Positions 1-6,576 of a stretch of DNA of 14,561 bases are shown here, one piece after another. This DNA comes from DATKEK01 sp035512195 (lineage in GTDB: Bacteria; Pseudomonadota; Gammaproteobacteria; Burkholderiales; Eutrophovitaceae). The notes under the pieces are model-generated. The model had not been told where the DNA came from. It saw nothing but the letters and a program-made list of their open reading frames with translations, and made no database searches. The stretch is taken from positions 1 through 14,561 of the forward strand of contig DATKEK010000119.1 in NCBI GenBank assembly GCA_035512195.1, given 5' to 3'. Both the position numbers and the translations under genes were made by a program. Every line of letters starts with the position of its first letter. Positions within the stretch are counted from its first letter, which is position 1.

Positions 1-80
1 GCGTACTTCTCCCACTTGCTGCTGGAAGTCCCGCGCCGGTCTACGGGCGTGTCGAAATCGAATGGCTGTTTTGCTGTCAT
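1..80 (-). CDS. Putative PatB/MalY-family C-S lyase (pyridoxal-phosphate aminotransferase fold), N-terminal fragment
   Basis: Only the first 26 codons are present; the gene runs off the left edge. Reading from the ATG at 80 gives a product beginning MTAKQPFDFDTPVDRRGTSS and continuing SKWEKY. The FDFDTPVDRRGT...SKW(E/D)KY pattern is the recognisable opening of PatB/MalY-type pyridoxal-phosphate enzymes (cystathionine beta-lyase-like), which cleave C-S bonds of amino acids in the cytoplasm. The active-site lysine and cofactor-binding residues lie outside the window, so the substrate cannot be judged. The gene is codirectional with and downstream of dnaE2, separated by 164 bp that includes an inverted repeat, so it may or may not be cotranscribed with the SOS cassette. 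No convincing promoter of its own was seen. The family call rests on a short stretch and is moderately confident. Confidence 0.6.
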   Translation of the reverse strand, partial: MTAKQPFDFDTPVDRRGTSSSKWEKY

Positions 81-244
81 GGCAGGCGGAATTTAACCAT
101 AGTGGTGTCGCATGAAGGACAAGTTCAAATGCAATTAACCACCAAGGTCACCAAGGGCACCAAGAGAAACGAGATTCAGGGTCGTTCTTGGTGTTCTTGG
201 TGTTCTTGGTGGTTCGTCCTGGCTTTGATCTTCGCTCGCCCGAT
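81..244. other. Intergenic spacer between dnaE2 and the patB-like gene
   Basis: This 164-bp spacer holds one heptamer-armed inverted repeat (137-214) and no plausible gene. The short ORFs crossing it are produced by the repeated CTTGGTG units (a Val-Phe-Leu run on the plus strand). It must contain either the end of the SOS transcript or a read-through region into the patB-like gene. A TTGTCC...TATGGT pair in the minus direction is too poorly spaced to call a promoter. Confidence 0.6.
137..214. repeat. Heptamer-armed inverted repeat, copy 1 (CTTGGTG type)
   Basis: Left arm 137-172 reads as AACCACCAAG followed by two more CACCAAG units. Right arm 182-214 is three CTTGGTG units separated by TT dinucleotides in a 9-nt period, ending GGTGGTT. 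The arms pair almost throughout around a loop of about 10 nt, so a transcript from either strand would fold into a long hairpin. There is no U-tract, so it is not a canonical intrinsic terminator. It lies 31 bp beyond the dnaE2 stop codon. Confidence 0.85.
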
Positions 245-3200
245 TTAGTGGAAATCCCGCGAGCGGGCGAGGAGGGTGCCGAGAAGGTCGGAGTGATCCA
301 CCAGCCTGCCGGCGATCAGGTGCACGACTTCGCCTTCGCGCTGCAGTACGCCGTGCACGCCGAGCAGGCGGGCGGCGAGCAGCGGGCGGCGCTGGCGTTC
401 GGAAACCTTGTTCCACACCACGACGTTGATGTGGCCGGTTTCGTCTTCGAGGGTGACGAAGATCACGCCGCTCGCGGTGCCGGGCCGCTGCCTGCAGGTG
501 ACCAGCCCGGCGGTGCGCACCGTCCTGCCGTGCGGTGTGCGCAGCAGTTCTTCCGCGGTCGACATGCGCAGGCGCTGCAGCCGCGGCCGCAGCAGCGCGA
601 GCGGATGGCGGCCGAGCGTGAGCCCCAGGTTCGCATAGTCGGCGACGATGTCCTGGCCTTCGCCCGGTGCAGGCAGGTCGGCCGCGGTTTCGCGGATCGG
701 CGCGTCGCGCAGCAGTTGCGGGCGTGCTTCGATGCCGGAAACCAGCCACGCCGCGTTACGCCGATGGCCGGCGGTCGAGGCGAATGCGCCTGCGGCGGCG
801 AGACATTCGCGATCCTTTCGCGAAAGACCGGCGCGCAGCAACAGTGCCTCGATATTGTCGAATTCACCTTGCGCGCGCGCCTCGATAAATTGTTGCGCGC
901 CCGCTTCTGACAGGCCGTTGACCATGCGCAAGCCAAGCCTTATCGCCGGCTGGGCCGGCGATAAGGCATCGTCATCGTTATACAAAGCTTTTCTGCTGAG
1001 CACTGGGCACCGGGCGCTGGGCGCTATCTCCAAAGTGCACTCCCATTCGCTTGCGAAGGCGTCGACCGGCCTGACTTCGACGCCATGCCGTTGCGCGTCC
1101 TGCACGAGTTGCGAGGGTGCGTAGAAACCCATCGGCTGGCTGTTGAGCAAGGCGCAGGTGAATGCGGCAGGTTGGTGACATTTCAGCCATGCGGAGACGT
1201 AGACCAGCAGCGCGAAGCTGGCGGAGTGCGATTCGGGGAAGCCGTATTCGCCGAAGCCGAGGATCTGGCGGAAGATCTGGTCGGCGAACTCGGCCGTATA
1301 ACCGCGTTCCGCCATGCCGCGCTTCAGCCGTTCCTCGAAATGCTGCAGCCCGCCTTTCCTTTTCCAGGCCGCCATCGAGCGGCGCAGACGGTCGGCCTCG
1401 CCCGGCGTGAAACCGGCGGCGACGATCGCGAGCTGCATCACCTGCTCCTGGAAGATCGGCACGCCGAGCGTGCGCTCCAGCACCTGCCGGACTTCTTCCG
1501 ACGGGTAGGTCACCGGTTCCAGTCGCTGGCGACGGCGCAGGTAGGGATGCACCATGCCGCCCTGGATCGGGCCGGGGCGCACGATCGCGACTTCGATCAC
1601 CAGGTCGTAGAAGGTCCGCGGCCTGAGCCGCGGCAGCATGCTCATCTGCGCGCGCGATTCGATCTGGAACACGCCGATCGAGTCGGCTTTCTGCAGCATC
1701 GCGTACACCTGCGGGTCTTCCGGCGGCACGTCCGCCATGCCGAACGGCCGGCCACGCATCTTTCCGACCAGCTCGAGCGCGCGGCGGATCGCCGAGAGCA
1801 TGCCGAGCGCGAGCACGTCCACTTTCAGCAGGCCGAGCGCGTCAAGATCGTCCTTGTCCCACTGGATGATGGTGCGCTCCGGCATCGCGGCATTCTCGAC
1901 CGGCACGAGCTGCGACAGCGGTCCGCGCGAGATCACGAATCCGCCGACATGCTGCGAGAGATGGCGCGGGAAGCCGATCAGCGCATCGGTGAGCGCGATC
2001 AGCCGGCGGATGACCGGCGTGTCCGGATCGAAGCCGGCTTCGCGCAGCCGCTGCGCGCGCTCGCTGCGGCGATCCCACCAGGCGAAGCTTTTCGAGATGC
2101 GGTCGACCTGCGCGAGGTCGAGACCGAGCGCCTTGCCGACGTCGCGGAAGGCGCTGCGCGAACGGTAGGTGATCACGGTCGCGGCGAGTGCCGCGCGCTC
2201 GCGGCCGTACTTTTCATAGAGGTACTGGATGACTTCCTCGCGGCGCTGGTGTTCGAAGTCCACGTCGATGTCCGGCGGCTCGTTGCGCTCCTTCGAGATG
2301 AAGCGCTCGAACAGCATCCGCATGCGGCCGGGATCGACCTCGGTGATTCCCAGCGCGTAACACACCGCCGAGTTCGCCGCCGACCCGCGTCCCTGGCACA
2401 GAATCCCCCGGCTGCGCGCGAAGCGGACGATGTCGTACACGGTGAGGAAGTAGGGCTCGTAGCCGAGATCGGAAATCAGTTTCAGTTCGTGTTCGATCTG
2501 GGCACCGGGCACTCCGCCTTCTGGCGATTGCCCGGAGCCGGACCGCCACCGCAAGCCTTCCTCCACCAGCCGCCGGAGGTACGACGCCGGCGTCTCGCCG
2601 GCGGGAACGATTTCCTCGGGGTATTCGTAGCGCAGGCTGTCGAGGGAGAAGTCGCAGCGTCCGGCGATGCGGAGGGTTTGTTCGAGCAGCGCGCGCGGGT
2701 AGATGCGTGCGAGGGTTTCACGCGGGCGCAAGTGGCGTTCGCCGTTCGGATGCAGGGCGTGGCCGGCCTTTGCCACCGGCACGCCGAGCCGGATCGCGGT
2801 GAGCGCGTCCTGCAGCGCGCGGCGTTCGCGCGCGTGCATGTGTACGTCTCCGCACGCGACGAGCGGCAGGCCGGTTTCGCGGCCGAGCGTTTCCAGCCGC
2901 GCGAGCCGGGCGCGGTCGCCGGCGCGCGCAAGCAGCTCGACCGCGATCCAGGCGCGGTCCGGAAATCGCCGCGCGATCCAGCACGCAGTTTCCGCATCGG
3001 GATCGTCGCCGGGCAGCCAGAGCACGAGACAGTGGGCGAGGTCCTGTCCGAGATCCTCGCGGGTCAGCCGATAGTCGCCTTTCTTCGCCGCCCGCCGCCC
3101 GCGCGTGATCAGCGCGCAGAGCTGGCCGTAGCCTTCGCGATTCTGCGCAAGCAATACCAGACGCAGTCCGTCCGCGAGACGGAATTCGCTGCCGACGATT

Positions 3201-3388
3201 AGCTTGAGGCCGATTTCTTTCGCCGCGACATGCGCGCGTACCACGCCCGCCATCGAGCATTCGTCGGTGACCGCCAGCGCCGAGTAGCCCAGCTCCGCGG
3301 CGCGCTCGGCCAGCTCCTCCGCATGCGAGGCGCCGCGCAGGAAGGTGAAGTTGCTGATGCAATGCAGTTCGGCGTAGGCGCAGGACAT
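245..3388 (-). CDS. dnaE2: Error-prone DNA polymerase III alpha subunit DnaE2 (ImuC)
   Basis: This 1047-residue product is a C-family DNA polymerase of the DnaE2/ImuC branch, the catalytic subunit of the damage-inducible mutasome, which extends past DNA lesions at the cost of mutations. An N-terminal PHP domain opens with ELHCISNFTFLRGAS (residues 7-21), the DnaE2 form of the motif. The palm carries the acidic metal ligands in PDIDVDF (D373, D375, D377) and the third aspartate in LLKVDVLAL (D524), so the polymerase site looks intact. A helix-hairpin-helix region and a C-terminal OB fold follow (about residues 950-1045). Length is normal for DnaE2 and shorter than replicative DnaE (about 1160). 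The ATG at 3388 lies 6 bp after the imuB stop, indicating cotranscription. It is distinguished from replicative DnaE by length, motif form and its imuB neighbour. Confidence 0.95.
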   Translation of the reverse strand: MSCAYAELHCISNFTFLRGASHAEELAERAAELGYSALAVTDECSMAGVVRAHVAAKEIGLKLIVGSEFRLADGLRLVLLAQNREGYGQLCALITRGRRAAKKGDYRLTREDLGQDLAHCLVLWLPGDDPDAETACWIARRFPDRAWIAVELLARAGDRARLARLETLGRETGLPLVACGDVHMHARERRALQDALTAIRLGVPVAKAGHALHPNGERHLRPRETLARIYPRALLEQTLRIAGRCDFSLDSLRYEYPEEIVPAGETPASYLRRLVEEGLRWRSGSGQSPEGGVPGAQIEHELKLISDLGYEPYFLTVYDIVRFARSRGILCQGRGSAANSAVCYALGITEVDPGRMRMLFERFISKERNEPPDIDVDFEHQRREEVIQYLYEKYGRERAALAATVITYRSRSAFRDVGKALGLDLAQVDRISKSFAWWDRRSERAQRLREAGFDPDTPVIRRLIALTDALIGFPRHLSQHVGGFVISRGPLSQLVPVENAAMPERTIIQWDKDDLDALGLLKVDVLALGMLSAIRRALELVGKMRGRPFGMADVPPEDPQVYAMLQKADSIGVFQIESRAQMSMLPRLRPRTFYDLVIEVAIVRPGPIQGGMVHPYLRRRQRLEPVTYPSEEVRQVLERTLGVPIFQEQVMQLAIVAAGFTPGEADRLRRSMAAWKRKGGLQHFEERLKRGMAERGYTAEFADQIFRQILGFGEYGFPESHSASFALLVYVSAWLKCHQPAAFTCALLNSQPMGFYAPSQLVQDAQRHGVEVRPVDAFASEWECTLEIAPSARCPVLSRKALYNDDDALSPAQPAIRLGLRMVNGLSEAGAQQFIEARAQGEFDNIEALLLRAGLSRKDRECLAAAGAFASTAGHRRNAAWLVSGIEARPQLLRDAPIRETAADLPAPGEGQDIVADYANLGLTLGRHPLALLRPRLQRLRMSTAEELLRTPHGRTVRTAGLVTCRQRPGTASGVIFVTLEDETGHINVVVWNKVSERQRRPLLAARLLGVHGVLQREGEVVHLIAGRLVDHSDLLGTLLARSRDFH

Positions 3389-3394
3389 GGACGA

Positions 3395-4828
3395 TTACGC
3401 AAAGATGCCGTGCAGGAACCAGTTGCCCTGCGGCGTGCGCTCGCGATACACCCAGAACGTCGCGCCGTGCGGATTGCGCGCGACGAAATAGTCGCGCATC
3501 GCGTCGTTGTCGTCCCACCAGCCGGACTCGATACGCTCCGGGCCGTCGAGCAGCGCCAGCGGGCCGTCGAGGCAGGGCAGACCGTCGTGCGACTGCAGCG
3601 CACGCGGCCGCGCGAGCAGCCAGGCCGGGCGCGGCAGCGGCGGCGCGTTGCCGGGCTTCGCGCCAGGTTCGGCTTCGCGCCAGGCGAGCTCGGGCCGCGC
3701 ATCGGGGTAGAGCGCCAGCCCGTGCACAGCGTCTTCGCCGAGCCGTGCGCGCAGTTTTTCCACCAGCACGGCTTTTTCTTCGCGCGATTGTTCGTGGTCC
3801 GGAAAAAACGAGAAGTTGCGTGGCGCGAGCTGCGCGACTTCGGGTGCTTCCAGCACGATCGATTCTATTCTTGCAGGCAGCAGGGTGAGCGTCAGCCGCT
3901 CCCGCAGCAATGCGATGAGATGCTTCGGATCGCGGCTGGGGATCGACAGCGAGATGTTTACTTCCGTCGTGCGACGGTTCTCGTCGATCAGCGCGAGCCG
4001 TAATCTTGTTACACCGGCGTTGCGGCCGGAAAGGAATCCGCATAACTGCAGCACCAGCCGGTGCGCCGCGAACAGCAGTGCCTCGACTTCGGCGACGGGT
4101 GATGGCAGCGCGAGACCCACGCGGAAGCGCTCCGGCGGAATGAGTGGCGGTCGTGGATCGGGCAGTCGTCCGAGCGCGCGGTCGAGCAGGTCGAGCAGCG
4201 TCTGGCCGAAGCGGCGCGCCAGTCCGTCGCGCGGCAGCGCCAGCAGTTCGCCGAGCGTGCGCACACCCAGCCTGTCGAGCGAGGCGGCGGCATCCGGCCG
4301 GAGCTCGAGAGCTTCAATCGGCAGCCGGCCGAGATGATCGCGCAGCGTTCCGCGGTCGTGAACCAGCATGTCGAAGCCGGCGCAAGCCAGCCACTGCGCG
4401 CCGAGCGGCGTCGGCGTGGCGGCGAGCGTCACGTCGTGGCCGAGTTCTGCGGCGGCATCGCGCACGCAATCGCGCAGCCGCTCCAGCCCGCCGAACAGCC
4501 TGAAGCTGCCGCCGATTTCGAGCAGCAGCGACCCCGGCGACACGATGCTGACGTGCGAGGTGAACTGCAGCGCCCACAGTGCGGCGGCTTCGAGCGCTGC
4601 ATGCTCCCGCGCCGGGTCGCGTACGCGGGTGTCGATCTGTGGGGCGAGCGCGTATGCCGCCGAGAGCCACATGCCGGGCCGGATGCCGGCCGCCTGCGCG
4701 CGCGCGTCGCAGGCGACGACCGACGGGCGGTTGCCGCCGCTCGAGACGACCAGCGGGTCAGGCGGCGTGCCGGCCTGCAGGAACAGTTCGATCGGCAGGC
4801 GCGGAAAATCCAGGCACAGCCAGAACAT
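3395..4828 (-). CDS. imuB: ImuB, Y-family polymerase-like mutasome adaptor
   Basis: This 477-residue protein has the Y-family (DinB-like) fold but is expected to be catalytically inactive; in characterised systems ImuB bridges ImuA, DnaE2 and the beta clamp. It starts MFWLCLDFPRLPIE: D7 aligns with the first palm aspartate of DinB, but the second is replaced by proline. The usual Asp-Glu pair is absent from VSIVSPGSLLLEIGGS (residues 93-108). Fingers, thumb and little-finger regions follow to about residue 330. The C-terminal tail ending in GWWDD...RDYFVARNPHG...WFLHGIFA is typical of ImuB. No clean clamp-binding motif was found; the nearest is QLAPRNFSFF (333-342), which is tentative. The ATG at 4828 overlaps imuA by 71 bp and is preceded by a tandem duplication of its own start region. 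Confidence 0.93.
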   Translation of the reverse strand: MFWLCLDFPRLPIELFLQAGTPPDPLVVSSGGNRPSVVACDARAQAAGIRPGMWLSAAYALAPQIDTRVRDPAREHAALEAAALWALQFTSHVSIVSPGSLLLEIGGSFRLFGGLERLRDCVRDAAAELGHDVTLAATPTPLGAQWLACAGFDMLVHDRGTLRDHLGRLPIEALELRPDAAASLDRLGVRTLGELLALPRDGLARRFGQTLLDLLDRALGRLPDPRPPLIPPERFRVGLALPSPVAEVEALLFAAHRLVLQLCGFLSGRNAGVTRLRLALIDENRRTTEVNISLSIPSRDPKHLIALLRERLTLTLLPARIESIVLEAPEVAQLAPRNFSFFPDHEQSREEKAVLVEKLRARLGEDAVHGLALYPDARPELAWREAEPGAKPGNAPPLPRPAWLLARPRALQSHDGLPCLDGPLALLDGPERIESGWWDDNDAMRDYFVARNPHGATFWVYRERTPQGNWFLHGIFA

Positions 4829-5450
4829 CTTTCAGAACCAGTGCATCCTTCAGAATCAGTGGTGCGGTCACGCCGCCGCCGCGGCGTTTGAGTATTTCCA
4901 CTTCGGTCGCACCGTTGCACGCACCGATGCGCAGACGGAAGGGAACGGGGGAGTTGCGCGGCTGTGCGCCGGGCACGGTGAAATAGAACGCGAGTGCTTC
5001 TCCGGTTGCCGCCGCGAGCTGCAGCCGGCGGATTGCCTGCTCGGTGACGAAGCCCGGCCAGCCAAGCACCGCGCTGCAGGCGCCGGAGCGCAGCGCCTGT
5101 TCCATCGCCCACAAGACATCCGGTGTGCCGGCGGCGCGCACGACGAGGATGGCGGAGAGATTCAGCCCGGCGACGGCGAGCGCAGGTGCATACGGCAGGT
5201 GGGGCGGATTGACGAAGGCGACCCAGCGTTCTTCCCGCGACAGCCGCGCGAGCGCAGGCAGCAGCACCGACAGCTCGCCCACGCCCTCATGCTGCGGAAT
5301 CAATTCGGCAAGCGCGCCGACCGGCCAGCCGCCGAGCGTTTCGTCCAGCGCGGCAAACCCCGACGCAACCGCCGGCGCGGATACCCGCGAATGCGCGTCG
5401 CCGCGCCAGACGGCGGCGTTCTGCAACAGGTTCTCGAGCGCGGCAGACAT
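4758..5450 (-). CDS. imuA: ImuA, SOS mutagenesis cassette protein (RecA-fold remnant)
   Basis: This 230-residue cytoplasmic protein belongs to the ImuA group, distant RecA/SulA relatives encoded with imuB and dnaE2 and needed for damage-induced mutagenesis. The start is the ATG at 5450, giving MSAALENLLQNAAVWRG. A longer reading from 5534 would translate the inverted repeat upstream and is rejected. The RecA-like SGFAALDETLGGWPVGALAELI element begins near residue 30. Where RecA has its P-loop the sequence is PQHEGVGELSVLLPAL, with no GxxxxGK[ST], so ATP binding by a classical Walker A is not supported. The last 30 or so residues (LILKDALVLKDVLAV...) overlap the imuB start in another frame and come from an 18-bp tandem duplication. 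Shine-Dalgarno sequence is weak. The gene lies 150 bp downstream of lexA on the same strand. Confidence 0.88.
   Translation of the reverse strand: MSAALENLLQNAAVWRGDAHSRVSAPAVASGFAALDETLGGWPVGALAELIPQHEGVGELSVLLPALARLSREERWVAFVNPPHLPYAPALAVAGLNLSAILVVRAAGTPDVLWAMEQALRSGACSAVLGWPGFVTEQAIRRLQLAAATGEALAFYFTVPGAQPRNSPVPFRLRIGACNGATEVEILKRRGGGVTAPLILKDALVLKDVLAVPGFSAPADRTVPAGRHAA
4820..4855 (-). repeat. 18-bp tandem duplication across the imuB start codon
   Basis: On the minus strand two adjacent 18-nt units, TTCTGAAGGATGCACTGG (4855-4838) and TTCTGAAAGATGTTCTGG (4837-4820), match at 15 of 18 positions. Each contains an ATG. The second is the imuB start (4828). The first (4846) opens a four-codon reading frame, Met-His-Trp-Phe-stop, in the same frame as imuB and ending just before its ATG. 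The duplication also encodes the LKDALVLKDVL segment of the ImuA C-terminus. Confidence 0.75.
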
Positions 5451-5470
5451 CTGGCCTGGTGTTCCACGGA

Positions 5471-5507
5471 AAATCTGGATAACCAACAAAAATCTAGATA
5501 ACCACCA
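5471..5507. repeat. 19-bp-period tandem direct repeat beside inverted repeat copy 2
   Basis: AAATCTGGATAACCAACA (5471-5488) is followed at a 19-nt interval by AAATCTAGATAACCACCA (5490-5507), 16 of 18 identical. The second unit runs into the left arm of the inverted repeat at 5500. It lies 21-57 bp upstream of the imuA start codon. Confidence 0.7.
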
Positions 5508-5572
5508 AGGCACCAAGGCACCAAGAAATGCCAAAAGAAGATTTTCCTTGGTGTCTTGGTGCCTTGGTGGTG
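5500..5572. repeat. Heptamer-armed inverted repeat, copy 2 (CTTGGTG type)
   Basis: Left arm 5500-5528 and right arm 5543-5572 each hold three CTTGGTG heptamers (or complement) in an 8-nt period; one right-arm unit differs in its spacer base. The outer end reads GGTGGTGAA. The arms pair with few mismatches around a loop of about 15 nt. It fills most of the 150-bp spacer between lexA and imuA, so a lexA-imuA transcript would contain a hairpin of about 28 bp. There is no U-tract after either arm. Confidence 0.87.
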
Positions 5573-5600
5573 AACAGGCTTTGCATTGTCTTTGCGACGC

Positions 5601-6203
5601 TCAGGCGAGTTTGCCGTTGCGGATCAGGCCCACGGCGAGGCCTTCTATTTCGAAGCGGTCGCGTTTCGGGTCTATATATAGTGGTGCGAAGTCGGGGTTC
5701 TCCGGCAGGAGCTGGACCTGCGCGCCCTGGCGGCGGAAGCGCTTGACGGTGACTTCGTCGTTCACGCGGGCGACCACGATCTGGCCGCTGCGCGCTTCGC
5801 GGGTGCGGTGCACCGCGAGCAGGTCGCCTTCCAGGATGCCGGCGTCGCGCATGCTCGTGCCGCGCACTTTCAGCAGATAGTCCGCCCGCGGCTTGAACAG
5901 CAGCGGGTCGATCTGCGCGCGGCCCTGGATGTGTGCCTCCGACAGCAGCGGGCTGCCGGCCGATACCCGCCCGATGACCGGCAGGCCTATGCCTTCGCGC
6001 AGCCGGATGCCGCGCGAGGCGCCCGGCAGGATGTCGATGAATCCCTTGCGCGCCAGGGCCTTGAGATGGTCTTCGGCGGCGTTCAGCGAGCGGAAGTCGA
6101 GCAGTTTGGCGAGCTCGGCGCGGGTCGGCGGGAAACCGGCCGCCTGCACGAAGTCGCGGATCGTTTGCAGTACCTCGGCCTGGCGGGGTGTCAGTTCATC
6201 CAT
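5601..6203 (-). CDS. lexA: LexA repressor (SOS regulon repressor and self-cleaving protease)
   Basis: LexA binds SOS boxes and represses DNA-damage genes until RecA filaments trigger its self-cleavage. The 200-residue product starts MDELTPRQAEVLQ at the ATG at 6203. An N-terminal winged helix-turn-helix covers residues 1-70 (PPTRAELAKLLDFRS, NAAEDHLKALARKG). The scissile Ala-Gly is A82-G83 in GRVSAGS. Catalytic S117 lies in RGTSMRD and catalytic K154 in VTVKRF. Each is exactly two less than the E. coli positions (84/85, 119, 156), which supports this start. An earlier GTG at 6221 would put the SOS box inside the gene and is rejected. GGAGA lies about 7 nt before the ATG. An SOS box over the promoter indicates autoregulation, and the downstream imuA-imuB-dnaE2 genes are probably its cotranscribed targets. 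Confidence 0.97.
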   Translation of the reverse strand: MDELTPRQAEVLQTIRDFVQAAGFPPTRAELAKLLDFRSLNAAEDHLKALARKGFIDILPGASRGIRLREGIGLPVIGRVSAGSPLLSEAHIQGRAQIDPLLFKPRADYLLKVRGTSMRDAGILEGDLLAVHRTREARSGQIVVARVNDEVTVKRFRRQGAQVQLLPENPDFAPLYIDPKRDRFEIEGLAVGLIRNGKLA

Positions 6204-6220
6204 GGCGTATCTCCAAGACA

Positions 6221-6236
6221 CTGTGATTATATACAG
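6221..6236 (-). promoter_or_regulatory. LexA-binding SOS box of lexA
   Basis: On the minus strand this reads CTGTATATAATCACAG, a perfect CTGT-N8-ACAG SOS box with an AT-rich core. It begins 18 bp upstream of the lexA start and overlaps the -10 element, the usual autoregulatory arrangement. It is the only such box noticed upstream of the lexA-imuA-imuB-dnaE2 genes. Confidence 0.95.
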
Positions 6237-6253
6237 CTATCGGGGTTTGCCAA
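6226..6253 (-). promoter_or_regulatory. Sigma-70-type promoter of lexA
   Basis: On the minus strand a -35 TTGGCA (6253-6248) and a -10 TATAAT (6231-6226) are separated by 16 bp. The -10 is a full consensus match and lies inside the SOS box, so LexA binding would block RNA polymerase. Transcription would start near 6219, giving a leader of roughly 15-20 nt. Confidence 0.8.
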
Positions 6254-6334
6254 GCCCGGCTTGCACCGGGTTTCCGCGGTCTGCACCAGTAATGAACCAG
6301 GCGCACCTCTTTTTCGTGCATGAACCCGAAATCA

Positions 6335-6351
6335 TGCACCGCGAAGGTGCC
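6335..6351 (+). promoter_or_regulatory. Putative NtrC-binding enhancer site upstream of urtA
   Basis: TGCACCGCGAAGGTGCC is a 6-5-6 palindrome matching the NtrC consensus TGCACC-N5-GGTGCA except at the last base. It lies about 110-125 bp upstream of the sigma-54 -24 element, the usual enhancer distance. An overlapping inverted repeat (6316-6339) and further GCAC/GTGC half-sites could form a second weaker site, but their spacing differs from consensus. The NtrC assignment is inferred from sequence and the nitrogen-related downstream genes. Confidence 0.75.
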
Positions 6352-6458
6352 GGACCGAATCGAGCACGCATGCGCGGACTGCAGAAACGCTTTGAAAAAT
6401 CGCGGACGCGAACCGCAACAGCATGAATAACAACGTGAACAGAATGCCGATCGCGATT

Positions 6459-6473
6459 TGGCACGCTTGTTGC
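6459..6473 (+). promoter_or_regulatory. Sigma-54 (-24/-12) promoter of the urt-ure operon
   Basis: TGGCACGCTTGTTGC matches the sigma-54 consensus TGGCACG-N4-TTGC exactly, with the invariant GG at 6460-6461 and GC at 6472-6473. Transcription is predicted to begin near 6485, giving a leader of about 90 nt before the urtA ATG at 6577. Sigma-54 promoters need an activator, and the upstream NtrC-type site supplies one. Confidence 0.9.
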
Positions 6474-6576
6474 GGAATGCCACACGGCGCATCGCCTGCG
6501 CAGTGATGCCGAAGAATCTTCTGCAGCGCTGGCAGGACGACGCAATTCATCTTTCTATCTACTTAAAGGGGAGCAC

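Larger units (their letters stand above)
6204..6576. other. Divergent regulatory spacer between lexA and urtA
   Basis: This 373-bp stretch carries no credible gene. From left to right it holds the lexA ribosome binding site and SOS-controlled promoter (to 6253), an NtrC-type palindrome (6335-6351), a sigma-54 promoter (6459-6473), and a leader of about 90 nt to urtA ending in the Shine-Dalgarno AAAGGGGAG. Additional GCAC and GTGC half-sites are scattered at about 6261-6320, including an 8-bp inverted repeat GTGCATGA/TCATGCAC (6316-6339) that overlaps the NtrC palindrome. ORFs crossing it have no recognisable product. Confidence 0.8.

Noticed and set aside
81..136. Promoter for the patB-like gene
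   Set aside because: Minus-strand TTGTCC and TATGGT are only about 15 bp apart and match poorly, so no call was made.
137..214. CRISPR array, suggested by short repeated CTTGGTG units
   Set aside because: Units are 7 nt with 1-2 nt spacing arranged as inverted arms; there are no 25-40 nt repeats with unique spacers and no cas genes.
1085..3202. 705-codon open frame on the plus strand
   Set aside because: It lies entirely antisense to dnaE2, whose motifs are intact. The product is Arg/Glu/His-rich low-information sequence typical of a high-GC codon shadow.
5451..5534. Longer ImuA start (5534)
   Set aside because: The extra 28 residues are translated from the inverted repeat and its tandem flank, not from ImuA homology.
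5451..5600. Separate SOS box for imuA
   Set aside because: No CTGT-N8-ACAG or close variant was found in the spacer on reading both strands.
6204..6221. Longer LexA start (GTG at 6221)
   Set aside because: It would place coding sequence over the SOS box and add six residues not in the family. The ATG at 6203 gives the expected spacing of cleavage site and catalytic residues.
6485..6576. Riboswitch in the urtA leader
   Set aside because: The leader shows no recognisable aptamer pattern or terminator/antiterminator pair, and regulation is already explained by the sigma-54/NtrC elements.
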